A DNA stretch of 64,000 nucleotides from an uncultured Bacteroidota bacterium. Its GTDB lineage: Bacteria > Bacteroidota > Bacteroidia > Flavobacteriales > Flavobacteriaceae. Position 1 is the first letter of the stretch; the number at the start of each line of letters is the position of its first letter. This document shows positions 16,293 through 24,997 of this stretch, piece by piece. Under the pieces are notes generated by a model, which was not told where the DNA came from, made no database searches, and saw nothing but the letters and a program-made list of their open reading frames with translations. The DNA lies in contig CACFJP010000003.1 in NCBI GenBank assembly GCA_902566635.1, positions 1 through 64,000 on the forward strand. The letters run 5' to 3'. The translations under genes were made by a program, and so were the position numbers.

Positions 16293-17819
16293 TTAATGTT
16301 TAAAGTGGCGTACACCCGTAATCACCATCGCCATCTTATGAGCATTACAAAAATCGATACTCTGCTGATCTTTGATCGATCCTCCTGGTTGAATCACTGC
16401 TGTAATTCCTGCCTTATGAGCGATTTCTACACAATCAGGAAAAGGAAAAAATGCATCACTTGCCATGACAGCTCCTGTCAAATCAAACCCAAATTTCTCT
16501 GCTTTTTTAATCGCTTGTGATAGCGCATCAACTCTCGATGTTTGGCCTGTTCCGGAGGCAAGCAATTGCAAACCTTTAGCGAGCACAATGGTATTTGATT
16601 TAGTGTTTTTACAAATGTTTGAGGCAAACAGCATGTCCTCAATCTGCGCTGTAGTCGGCTTTGAAGAGGTAGCTGTCTGTAACATTTTCTCATGATCAAT
16701 AATTTGATCCTTATCTTGGATGATATATCCGTTCAGACAACTCCGAACCAACTTTAGTGTGTGAGTGTTTGTTTTTTGGGCAAGCAAAATTCTATTTTTC
16801 TTGTTCTTGAGAAGTGTAAGTGATTTCTCGTCAAAAGATGGCGCGATTACGACCTCACAAAACAATTCGTGAATTTGACGTGCTGTTTCAATATCAATTG
16901 GGCGGTTTGCAATTAAAATACCACCAAATGCAGAAATTGGATCGCCAGCAAGTGCTGCATTATAGGCTTCACTGAGTGTTTTTCTAGTGGCAACACCACA
17001 AGCGTTGTTGTGTTTGAGAATTGCAAAGGTAGGATCAGTTGACTCGTGGGCTTCCATCAAGCTCAAAGCAGCATCAATATCGAGAAGATTATTATATGAT
17101 AATTCTTTGCCATTTAGCTTATCGAATAATTTCTCTATATCGCCAAAAAAATAGCCTTCCTGATGGGGGTTTTCACCATAGCGAAGTTGATGACCTTTAA
17201 GAACACTCAACTTTAGTGCAGAAGACCCATCATCAAAATAATTAAAAATGGCACTGTCATAATGAGATGACACATTGAAGGAATGCTTGGCAAAATACTT
17301 CCTTTGTTCTAAGGTAAAAGTCCCATTTTCATCCATCAGAATGGAGAGCAGGTGTTTGTACTCAGATTTTGAAGCAATACAGACAACATGAGCTTGGTTT
17401 TTTGCAGCTGCACGAATTAAAGCAATACCACCGATATCAATTTTTTCAATGATCTCTTGCTCGGTTCCCCCAAGCGCTACAGTTTCTTCAAATGGATATA
17501 AGTCAACAATGACTAGATCAATAGGAGGGATGTCATAGGTCGATAGTTCTTCAGTGTCATTGACATTGTCTCTGCGATTAAGAATTCCGCCAAATACCTT
17601 TGGGTGCAACGTTTTAACGCGCCCACCTAGGATGGAGGGATAATCGGTAATGGACTCTACTCGAATAACTTCGATTCCCAATGAATCAATATAATCAGCT
17701 GTACCTCCCGTCGAATAGATTGTCACCCCAAGCTGTTTAAGCTTTTTGACAATGGGCTTTAAACCATCTTTATCAAAAACCGAAATCAGAGCGGATGAAA
17801 CTCGAATAGTATCTTGCAT
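16293..17819 (-). CDS. purH: Bifunctional AICAR transformylase / IMP cyclohydrolase
   Basis: 508 residues catalysing the last two steps of de novo purine synthesis. The N-terminal MGS-like cyclohydrolase domain (about 1-150, with STGGTADYID and GGRVKTLHPKVFGG) is followed by the AICAR formyltransferase domain (LRYGENPHQ, HNNACGVA). Full length. Upstream is an exact -7 promoter box. The cell-shape genes follow directly, an arrangement common in flavobacteria. Confidence 0.97.
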   Translation of the reverse strand: MQDTIRVSSALISVFDKDGLKPIVKKLKQLGVTIYSTGGTADYIDSLGIEVIRVESITDYPSILGGRVKTLHPKVFGGILNRRDNVNDTEELSTYDIPPIDLVIVDLYPFEETVALGGTEQEIIEKIDIGGIALIRAAAKNQAHVVCIASKSEYKHLLSILMDENGTFTLEQRKYFAKHSFNVSSHYDSAIFNYFDDGSSALKLSVLKGHQLRYGENPHQEGYFFGDIEKLFDKLNGKELSYNNLLDIDAALSLMEAHESTDPTFAILKHNNACGVATRKTLSEAYNAALAGDPISAFGGILIANRPIDIETARQIHELFCEVVIAPSFDEKSLTLLKNKKNRILLAQKTNTHTLKLVRSCLNGYIIQDKDQIIDHEKMLQTATSSKPTTAQIEDMLFASNICKNTKSNTIVLAKGLQLLASGTGQTSRVDALSQAIKKAEKFGFDLTGAVMASDAFFPFPDCVEIAHKAGITAVIQPGGSIKDQQSIDFCNAHKMAMVITGVRHFKH

Positions 17820-17835
17820 AAGCCCAAATAGGTTG

Positions 17836-17843
17836 CAAAAGTA
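17836..17843 (-). promoter_or_regulatory. Candidate -7 box for purH-mreB
   Basis: TACTTTTG on the minus strand, an exact TAnnTTTG match 16 bases before the purH start. No clear TTG at the expected -33 distance. It predicts a 5' leader of about ten bases. Confidence 0.5.
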
Positions 17844-17879
17844 GCAATTTTAAAGCGTAATTTAATCTCTGTAGCTTGA

Positions 17880-18335
17880 TTAAAACAAATGCTTGGCAAC
17901 AAGGCGATTGACTTGGGTTAAAAAAGCTGCATCTTTTTCTGTAAAAGCCTTTAATTGGTGGGAGTCGATATCGATCTGACCGATGTTTTTATTATTTACA
18001 AATAATGGAACGACAATCTCAGATTTTACATCCAAACTGCAGGCAATATAATTGTCTTGTGCGTTTACATCATCGACAATAAAGTTTTTGTTGCTCAATG
18101 CAACTTGCCCACAAATCCCTTTGCCAAATGAAATATTTATGTGCTCTGTCAATTCGCCAATATAAGCGTTTAAAACCAGCTCTTTTTTTTCAGGGTGATG
18201 CAAATAATAACCCACCCAGTCGTAGGTTTCTACACAATCATAAAGAAGTTGACAGATAAATAGCAGTCCTTCTTTTTGATCGATACCTAAACTGATTATT
18301 GCTTCGATTTCAGCTAATAACGAATTTGTTTTCAT
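17880..18335 (-). CDS. GAF-domain protein, probable free-methionine-R-sulfoxide reductase
   Basis: A 151-residue single GAF domain with the fRMsr pattern: YDWVGYYL near residue 38, GKGICGQVA with one conserved Cys, then NYIACS and SEIVVPLF with a second. One of the three cysteines known from E. coli fRMsr is not obvious. The enzyme reduces free methionine-(R)-sulfoxide using thioredoxin. The start codon follows directly on the T-run of the groEL terminator, leaving no room for its own leader, so expression must come by read-through or from inside groEL. Confidence 0.8.
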   Translation of the reverse strand: MKTNSLLAEIEAIISLGIDQKEGLLFICQLLYDCVETYDWVGYYLHHPEKKELVLNAYIGELTEHINISFGKGICGQVALSNKNFIVDDVNAQDNYIACSLDVKSEIVVPLFVNNKNIGQIDIDSHQLKAFTEKDAAFLTQVNRLVAKHLF

Positions 18336-18362
18336 AAAAAAAACTGCCCCAAGAGGGGCAGT
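18336..18362 (-). terminator. Intrinsic terminator behind groEL
   Basis: On the minus strand ACTGCCCC, loop TCTT, GGGGCAGT then eight T in total (plus-strand arms 18343-18350 and 18355-18362). It starts 11 bases after the groEL stop. The T-run ends right at the start codon of the next gene. Confidence 0.85.
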
Positions 18363-18372
18363 AGTGAACGAT

Positions 18373-20013
<1,641 letters not shown>

Positions 20014-20018
20014 TTATT

Positions 20019-20297
20019 TTATACAATTGCTATAACATCGCTTTCGCGCATAATTAAATAATCTGTTCCATCTAGTTTAAAATCTGTACCAGCATATTTT
20101 CCATAAAGAACTGTATCACCAACTTTTAGGGTCATCGACTCGTCTTTAGTACCTGGCCCCACAGCTGCTACTGTTCCTTTTTGAGGTTTTTCTTTCGCTG
20201 TGTCAGGAATAATGATTCCTGAAGCAGTTTTAGTCTCAGCTTCAAGTGGGATTATCACCACTCGATCAGCTAGAGGTTTTATATTTAATTTACTCAT
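20019..20297 (-). CDS. groS: Co-chaperonin GroES
   Basis: 92 residues from [13 protein letters not shown]. The start was chosen here because the family begins at this point; an extended reading from 20333 would run through the promoter region. Mobile-loop region [11 protein letters not shown] is present. It caps the GroEL chamber. Upstream lies a sigma-54-like element. Confidence 0.96.
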   Translation of the reverse strand: MSKLNIKPLADRVVIIPLEAETKTASGIIIPDTAKEKPQKGTVAAVGPGTKDESMTLKVGDTVLYGKYAGTDFKLDGTDYLIMRESDVIAIV

Positions 20298-20321
20298 AAT
20301 CTTGTTTTTTTTTAAATAATT

Positions 20322-20337
20322 TGCATGAACCATGCCA
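20322..20337 (-). promoter_or_regulatory. Sigma-54-like promoter (or palindromic operator) before groES
   Basis: The minus strand reads TGGCATGGTTCATGCA, matching the -24/-12 pattern TGGCAC-N5-TTGCA at all but two positions with exact GG...GC spacing. It would start transcription about 14 bases before the groES ATG. The same bases form a small palindrome (GCATG-GTT-CATGC), so an operator is the alternative reading. Confidence 0.45.
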
Positions 20338-20403
20338 ACTTAATATTGATTAATTCCATCTGTCATCTTGTGACATTATGGCATCTTCGTGTTCTCATTT
20401 AGA

Positions 20404-20751
20404 TTATTGTTCAGGGATGTCTTCAGGCAATAGTTCTGGCAACTCTTCAGGTATCTCTTCAGGGATAAACTCTTCAATTGCCTCATCACTCAACAAACTA
20501 GAGTCTTCTACAATACCTGGTCGTGTTATCATTGAGTTTGACAATAAGATCAGAATCAAAAGTAAGGTAGCCAACACCCAAGTGCTTCGATCCAAAAAGT
20601 TTGTTGTGTTTTGTACACCACCAATTTGTTGTCCACCACCACCAAATGATGAAGAAAGCCCACCTCCTTTAGGATTTTGAACCATGATGATGAGCACCAA
20701 AAGAAATGATACAATAACAATAAGAGCGATAAAGATGGAAAATGTACTCAT
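20404..20751 (-). CDS. secG: Preprotein translocase subunit SecG
   Basis: 115 residues with two membrane helices (about 3-25 and 51-70) and the family segment QNPKGGGLSSSFGGGG between them. It assists SecYEG. The C-terminal tail (about 80-115) is an unusual acidic, proline-rich run of repeated E-E-I/L-P units. It is the last gene of the miaB-activator-lptE-repeat-protein-secG chain, eight bases after the gene before it. Confidence 0.92.
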   Translation of the reverse strand: MSTFSIFIALIVIVSFLLVLIIMVQNPKGGGLSSSFGGGGQQIGGVQNTTNFLDRSTWVLATLLLILILLSNSMITRPGIVEDSSLLSDEAIEEFIPEEIPEELPELLPEDIPEQ

Positions 20752-20758
20752 TAGTCAG

Positions 20759-21376
20759 TTATTTTGACTCCTCTAATTTTATTTTTTTTATATGGGTTAC
20801 AAATAAACTACTTTTTTCTGGATATTTCAAAGAGAGGATTTTGAAAGCTTTTTTTGCTTCATCATACTTTTTTTGTTTCCAGTACAAGTGAGCAAGTGTT
20901 TCTGTCATAAATTTATTTTTTGACAGTAGATTCTCATTCGACAAGTCTTTCTTCGTGCCAGTTTTTTTTACAGCACCAATCTTTGGATTGCTGGTAACAA
21001 ACTTGTCAATCCAGTCAAATTTTGAGGGTGTTTTGTTTTCGTTTTTCTTATCGACGACTTCAAGCCATTCTAAAAAGGAGTGCATATTACTTTCACTAGG
21101 CATCGTCAATTGTTCTCTATCACCCTCAATTTCTTGAGCCAAATGTTCTAAGTGTTGATACAAAACATTTCTTTGGGTTGTTTGAAGCGCACAAGAACGA
21201 AGAGCACTTTTATAGCCTTTTGCATTTAATAATTTAAGAACTTCCAACTCCAGCACTCTTAAAGCGGTAAAATAGGGATATTTCTTTATCATTTTTTTTA
21301 TAGAAATGAGTGCTTTTTCAGCATTGGTTTTTGCCAAACTGCTTAGCTCTTCAAGTGCTTGTGGTTGGTTTACCAT
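20759..21376 (-). CDS. TPR-like protein of unknown function
   Basis: 205 residues, basic and helical, with no signal peptide. The C-terminal part (about 155-195, around TETLAHLYWKQKKYDEAKKA) looks like one tetratricopeptide repeat; the middle is charged and probably flexible. Similar proteins sit between lptE and secG in other Bacteroidota. Seven bases overlap the end of lptE. The role is unknown; the context suggests envelope assembly (inference). Confidence 0.7.
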   Translation of the reverse strand: MVNQPQALEELSSLAKTNAEKALISIKKMIKKYPYFTALRVLELEVLKLLNAKGYKSALRSCALQTTQRNVLYQHLEHLAQEIEGDREQLTMPSESNMHSFLEWLEVVDKKNENKTPSKFDWIDKFVTSNPKIGAVKKTGTKKDLSNENLLSKNKFMTETLAHLYWKQKKYDEAKKAFKILSLKYPEKSSLFVTHIKKIKLEESK

Positions 21377-21879
21377 TTTGCAAGAGATTGGTTAAACACA
21401 TCTTGCGTTATTCGCTCAAATATCTCATCATGAGCATTTGATTTCACACTTTGAAGTTGCGCAGTGTCAGGAAAATCATAGAAGTGAGAAAATCTTTTTT
21501 CAAAATTATCCTCTTCGTTGTTGGTGTTGATATAGCGAACATTAATTGTTACTGTGAGCCTGTTTTGTGCTGCTGTTTGCTGAGCAGTAGCAGTTGTCGG
21601 CGTCACACGATATTCAATAATTTCTCCCCCATATATCAAATCTCCATTTGCCCTTGTCAATTCTAAATTCGTTTGATTGATCAACACTTCTTGCATGGCA
21701 TTTGTAAAATCTCTATCAATCCCTGGATCAAAGGTTGAACCAATGGAGTTTGCTGCATCATTTACAAAAAGGTTGACTTGAACAGTCTCAGCATTTTCAG
21801 GAATAGAGGCTCCAGTGAAGGAATAAAATTTGCATCCTAAGACAACAAAAACCAAACTTAATGAAAAGATTTTTTTCAT
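21370..21879 (-). CDS. lptE: LptE-family LPS-assembly lipoprotein
   Basis: 169 residues with a lipoprotein signal (lipobox VLGC, about residue 16 from the ATG) and the Bacteroidota LptE pattern: FYSFTGASIP at the mature N-terminus, then a two-layer alpha/beta domain. LptE plugs LptD in the outer membrane during LPS insertion. I chose the ATG at 21879; a TTG two codons earlier would overlap the upstream gene. lptC at 42.7 kb belongs to the same pathway. Confidence 0.85.
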   Translation of the reverse strand: MKKIFSLSLVFVVLGCKFYSFTGASIPENAETVQVNLFVNDAANSIGSTFDPGIDRDFTNAMQEVLINQTNLELTRANGDLIYGGEIIEYRVTPTTATAQQTAAQNRLTVTINVRYINTNNEEDNFEKRFSHFYDFPDTAQLQSVKSNAHDEIFERITQDVFNQSLAKW

Positions 21880-21881
21880 TA

Positions 21882-23123
21882 TCAATCGAGATCAAACTGT
21901 TTTATTTTTCTATACAGCGTACGTTCTGAAATTCCAAGCTCATTGGCTGCAGCCTTTCGCTTTCCATGATTTCGCTCAAGTGCTTTTTTGATTAGCTCGA
22001 GCTCTTTTTCAATCAAACTCAAAGTTTCTTCCTCCTCAATTTCCTCAGCATATTCAAACTTGCCCTCTGTCTTTGGGGTGTAGGGTTTTGGTTCGTTGGC
22101 AGAAGGCAATAAGCGTTCTGTTTGGTCTTGTTCGCTCCCATAAATTTTTTGAATCAACCCCTCATTCTCAGTGCGTACTTGGTCAGTGTTGGAGGAGTTC
22201 ATCAACTCTAAGGTCAGTTGTTTTAAATCATTTAAATCAGATTTCATGTCAAACAACACCTTGTATAAAATTTCACGTTCTGAACTAAAATTACTTCCTT
22301 GATCTGACGAGGATGACACAATTGCTGGCAAACGCATATCATGATTGGGCAAGTATAAACTCAATGTATCTACCCCAATCGCACGTTCTTGTTCCAATAC
22401 AGACAATTGCTCAGCCACATTACGAAGCTGACGAATGTTTCCATGCCATTGTTGTCTTTCTAGAAGTTGTTGTGCTTTTTTGTCGAGTCGTACAGTAGGC
22501 ATTTTGTATTTCTGCGCAAAATCTGATGCAAACTTGCGAAAGAGTAAGTGAATATCACCATCTCTCTTTCGCAGTGGGGGAAGAATAATTTCAACTGTAC
22601 TCAAGCGATAAAACAAATCTTCTCTAAATTTACCTTGCTGAATAGCTTTTGGCATATCGAGATTTGTGGCCGCTACAATTCTGACATTGGTTTTTTGTAC
22701 TGCTGAGGAGCCAACCTTTAAAAACTCACCATTTTCCAATACCCTCAACAATCTGACTTGTGTGGTCAGCGGTAGTTCCCCAACTTCATCAAGAAAAATA
22801 GTTCCACCATCTGCTTCTTCAAAATACCCACTTCTTGTCGAAGTGGCTCCTGTAAAGGCTCCCTTTTCGTGTCCAAAAAGCTCTGAGTCGATGGTACCTT
22901 CAGGGATAGCACCACAGTTGACTGCTATAAACTTTCCATGTTTTCGTAGGGAAAGCTGATGAATAATTCGTGGAATACTTTCTTTTCCAACCCCACTTTC
23001 ACCAGTAACCAACACAGATATATCGGTAGGCGAAACACGAATTGCCTTACCAATTGCCCTGTTGAGTTGGGAATCATTTCCAATGATTTCAAAACGTTGT
23101 TTTATGGATTGAATTTTATCCAT
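21882..23123 (-). CDS. Sigma-54-dependent transcriptional activator without receiver domain
   Basis: 413 residues: AAA+ sigma-54 interaction domain from about residue 15 (Walker A GESGVGKES, sigma-54 contact loop GAFTGA, Walker B in IFLDEVGEL), a linker of about 120 residues rich in Glu, and a C-terminal Fis-type helix-turn-helix (about 385-410, ending LYRKIKQFD). No N-terminal sensory or phospho-receiver domain is present, so control is probably by abundance or partner proteins. It activates sigma-54 promoters; targets are unknown. Two bases separate it from miaB. Confidence 0.92.
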   Translation of the reverse strand: MDKIQSIKQRFEIIGNDSQLNRAIGKAIRVSPTDISVLVTGESGVGKESIPRIIHQLSLRKHGKFIAVNCGAIPEGTIDSELFGHEKGAFTGATSTRSGYFEEADGGTIFLDEVGELPLTTQVRLLRVLENGEFLKVGSSAVQKTNVRIVAATNLDMPKAIQQGKFREDLFYRLSTVEIILPPLRKRDGDIHLLFRKFASDFAQKYKMPTVRLDKKAQQLLERQQWHGNIRQLRNVAEQLSVLEQERAIGVDTLSLYLPNHDMRLPAIVSSSSDQGSNFSSEREILYKVLFDMKSDLNDLKQLTLELMNSSNTDQVRTENEGLIQKIYGSEQDQTERLLPSANEPKPYTPKTEGKFEYAEEIEEEETLSLIEKELELIKKALERNHGKRKAAANELGISERTLYRKIKQFDLD

Positions 23124-23125
23124 AC

Positions 23126-24568
23126 TTAAACAGCTTTACCAATTAGAGTTGCAGAGGTACAACTATCGATTTTCACATTGATAAAATCTCCAACAGCAAA
23201 GTTTTCTTTTGGGAAAACAACCACAGTGTTTTGTTGATTACGACCGCTCCAATGCTCACTTGATTTTTTGGATTGTTTTTCGATGAGAACCTCAACTGTT
23301 TTACCAACAAACTGCTGTGTTCGATACAAACCGTGTTGCTGTTGTTTTGCGACAACCTCTTGTAAACGACGTTTTTTTACAATCTCGGGTATGTTGTCTT
23401 CAAGTTTTTTGAAAGCAGGGGTCCCTGGGCGTTCAGAATACATAAACATAAACCCAAAATCATATTTCACATAATCCATCAAACTGAGTGTGTCTTGATG
23501 ATCTTCCTCAGTTTCGTTTGGAAATCCACAAATCATATCTTGTGATATACCACAGTCTGGTAAAATCGTTCGAATGTGATCAATAAGTTCAATGTACTCA
23601 GCTCTTGTATGCTTTCGATTCATTGCTTCCAAGACACGATCGCTTCCTGATTGAACAGGCAAATGGATGTAGTTGCAAATGTTTTTGTGTTTTTGCATAA
23701 CATACAACACATCTAAAGTCATGTCTTGGGGGTTGGATGTTGAGAATCGAAATCGCATTTTTGGTTGCTCATTTGCAACCATATCGAGTAGTTTGTGAAA
23801 GGTGATTGCTGTTTTCTTTTGCAAATCAGATGCCTTGCGAAAATCTCTTTTGGGCCCACCACCATACCACAGGTAACTGTCAACGTTTTGCCCTAGTAAA
23901 GTGACTTCTTTGTATCCCTTTTCTGCAAGTTCATTGATCTCTTTTAGGATGCTTCTAGGGTCACGACTGCGCTCTCTACCTCGAGTGAAAGGAACAACAC
24001 AGAAGGTACACATATTGTCACAACCACGTGTGATAGACACAAAGGCAGTTACGCCATTGGATTGTAAACGAACTGGACGTATATCACCATACGTTTCTTC
24101 TTTGGATAAAATCACATTGATAGCATCTCGACCATCTTCAACTTCTTTGACTAAGCTCGGAAGATCTTTATATGCATCAGGGCCAGCAAGAAGGTCAACA
24201 ATTTTTTCTTCTTCTAAAAATTTTGATTTTAAACGCTCAGCCATACAGCCCAACACCCCAACTTTTAGGTTTGGATTGCTTTTTTTGACACTGTTCAATC
24301 GTTCCAATCGATTTCTAACAGTTTGCTCTGCTTTTTCTCGAATCGAACAAGTATTGATTAGGACCAAATCGGCATGTTTGAGATCATTAGTTGTTGAGTA
24401 TCCAGCATCTGCTAAAACAGAAGCAACGATTTCACTGTCTGAAAAATTCATTTGACACCCATAACTTTCAATATACATTTTTTTTCCATTTGTTCTAGCG
24501 TCATGGATATTAAGCACATCTCCATTATATAAATTCGGATTTTTCGTATGTGAAGTTTTAGCGTTCAA
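23126..24568 (-). CDS. miaB: tRNA-2-methylthio-N6-dimethylallyladenosine synthase MiaB
   Basis: A 480-residue radical-SAM methylthiotransferase modifying A37 of tRNAs. The N-terminal UPF0004 domain carries three cluster cysteines (YGCQMNFSDS, INTCSIRE, LGCMAER), the radical-SAM site is CDNMCTFC and a C-terminal TRAM domain follows. The likely start is TTG; the first ATG in frame is 30 residues later, right before the conserved YIESYGC, so the N-terminus is uncertain. Leads a five-gene operon. Confidence 0.95.
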   Translation of the reverse strand: MNAKTSHTKNPNLYNGDVLNIHDARTNGKKMYIESYGCQMNFSDSEIVASVLADAGYSTTNDLKHADLVLINTCSIREKAEQTVRNRLERLNSVKKSNPNLKVGVLGCMAERLKSKFLEEEKIVDLLAGPDAYKDLPSLVKEVEDGRDAINVILSKEETYGDIRPVRLQSNGVTAFVSITRGCDNMCTFCVVPFTRGRERSRDPRSILKEINELAEKGYKEVTLLGQNVDSYLWYGGGPKRDFRKASDLQKKTAITFHKLLDMVANEQPKMRFRFSTSNPQDMTLDVLYVMQKHKNICNYIHLPVQSGSDRVLEAMNRKHTRAEYIELIDHIRTILPDCGISQDMICGFPNETEEDHQDTLSLMDYVKYDFGFMFMYSERPGTPAFKKLEDNIPEIVKKRRLQEVVAKQQQHGLYRTQQFVGKTVEVLIEKQSKKSSEHWSGRNQQNTVVVFPKENFAVGDFINVKIDSCTSATLIGKAV

Positions 24569-24593
24569 TTGTGTGATTAAAATATTTTGCGTT

Positions 24594-24609
24594 CAAAAAT
24601 ACAAAAATA
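24594..24609 (-). promoter_or_regulatory. Two tandem -7 boxes before miaB
   Basis: The minus strand reads TATTTTTG twice back to back (24609-24602 and 24601-24594), both exact TAnnTTTG matches, about 30 bases before the miaB start. Beyond them lies a 6-bp inverted repeat (CCGACA 24610-24615, TGTCGG 24642-24647). No consensus TTG was found. Confidence 0.45.
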
Positions 24610-24697
24610 CCGACATTTTGTCAGTAATTGTTTAAAAAGAGTGTCGGCACTTCTCAGTGTGGTAGTCGTTTTTTGAGTTTGTCATAGATAAAAGTGC

Positions 24698-24880
24698 CTA
24701 GAGCTGTTTAAAGTACGTGTGAAGTGAAATTACAACAATCATTGCAAATGCAAGGCCTTGTGGAATAACGATCATCGTAATGGAGAGCCCTGAAATTAAA
24801 TCTCCAAACAATGCTATTTTTTATAGTTTATTAGGTTGTTGTGAATTGGGAAAAGTTTAGCAATCAATGAGTGAAATCAT
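24698..24880 (-). pseudogene. N-terminal remnant of a SulP-family anion permease
   Basis: Read on the minus strand from an ATG at 24880 the DNA gives MISLIDC, a stop, then FPIHNNLINYKK, a stop and a frame change, then LFGDLISGLSITM followed by IVIPQGLAFAMI. This is the well-known SulP start (FP...L..Y, GDL-x-AG-L-T, LIPQGMAYAM). A stop at 24698 ends the reading soon after and the remaining roughly 500 residues are absent. The fragment therefore marks a deleted sulfate/bicarbonate-type transporter gene. Confidence 0.75.
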
Positions 24881-24944
24881 ACTATTTTAATGAGTAAATC
24901 ATGATATAATACTACCAAAAATTGATTTTTTTAAGAGAAAAGTT

Positions 24945-24976
24945 TTGCATGTTCAAAAATAATTCTACTACTTTTG
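24945..24976 (+). promoter_or_regulatory. Promoter of the topA operon
   Basis: TTG (24945-24947), 21-base spacer, TACTTTTG (24969-24976): both Bacteroidota promoter elements at consensus spacing. The predicted start of transcription, about 24980, supports translation from the ATG at 24998 rather than from the upstream in-frame ATG at 24974. Confidence 0.7.
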
Positions 24977-24997
24977 TTCCCATTTTCACTCCGACAT

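Noticed and set aside
20378-20680. Plus-strand Ser-rich repeat protein (GNSSG-type repeats)
   Set aside because: It is the complement of the acidic Glu/Pro tail of SecG and of the SecG glycine loop; the secG frame is the real one.
23901-24455. 184-codon plus-strand frame opposite miaB
   Set aside because: Mirror of the miaB coding frame without a start context or protein-like features.
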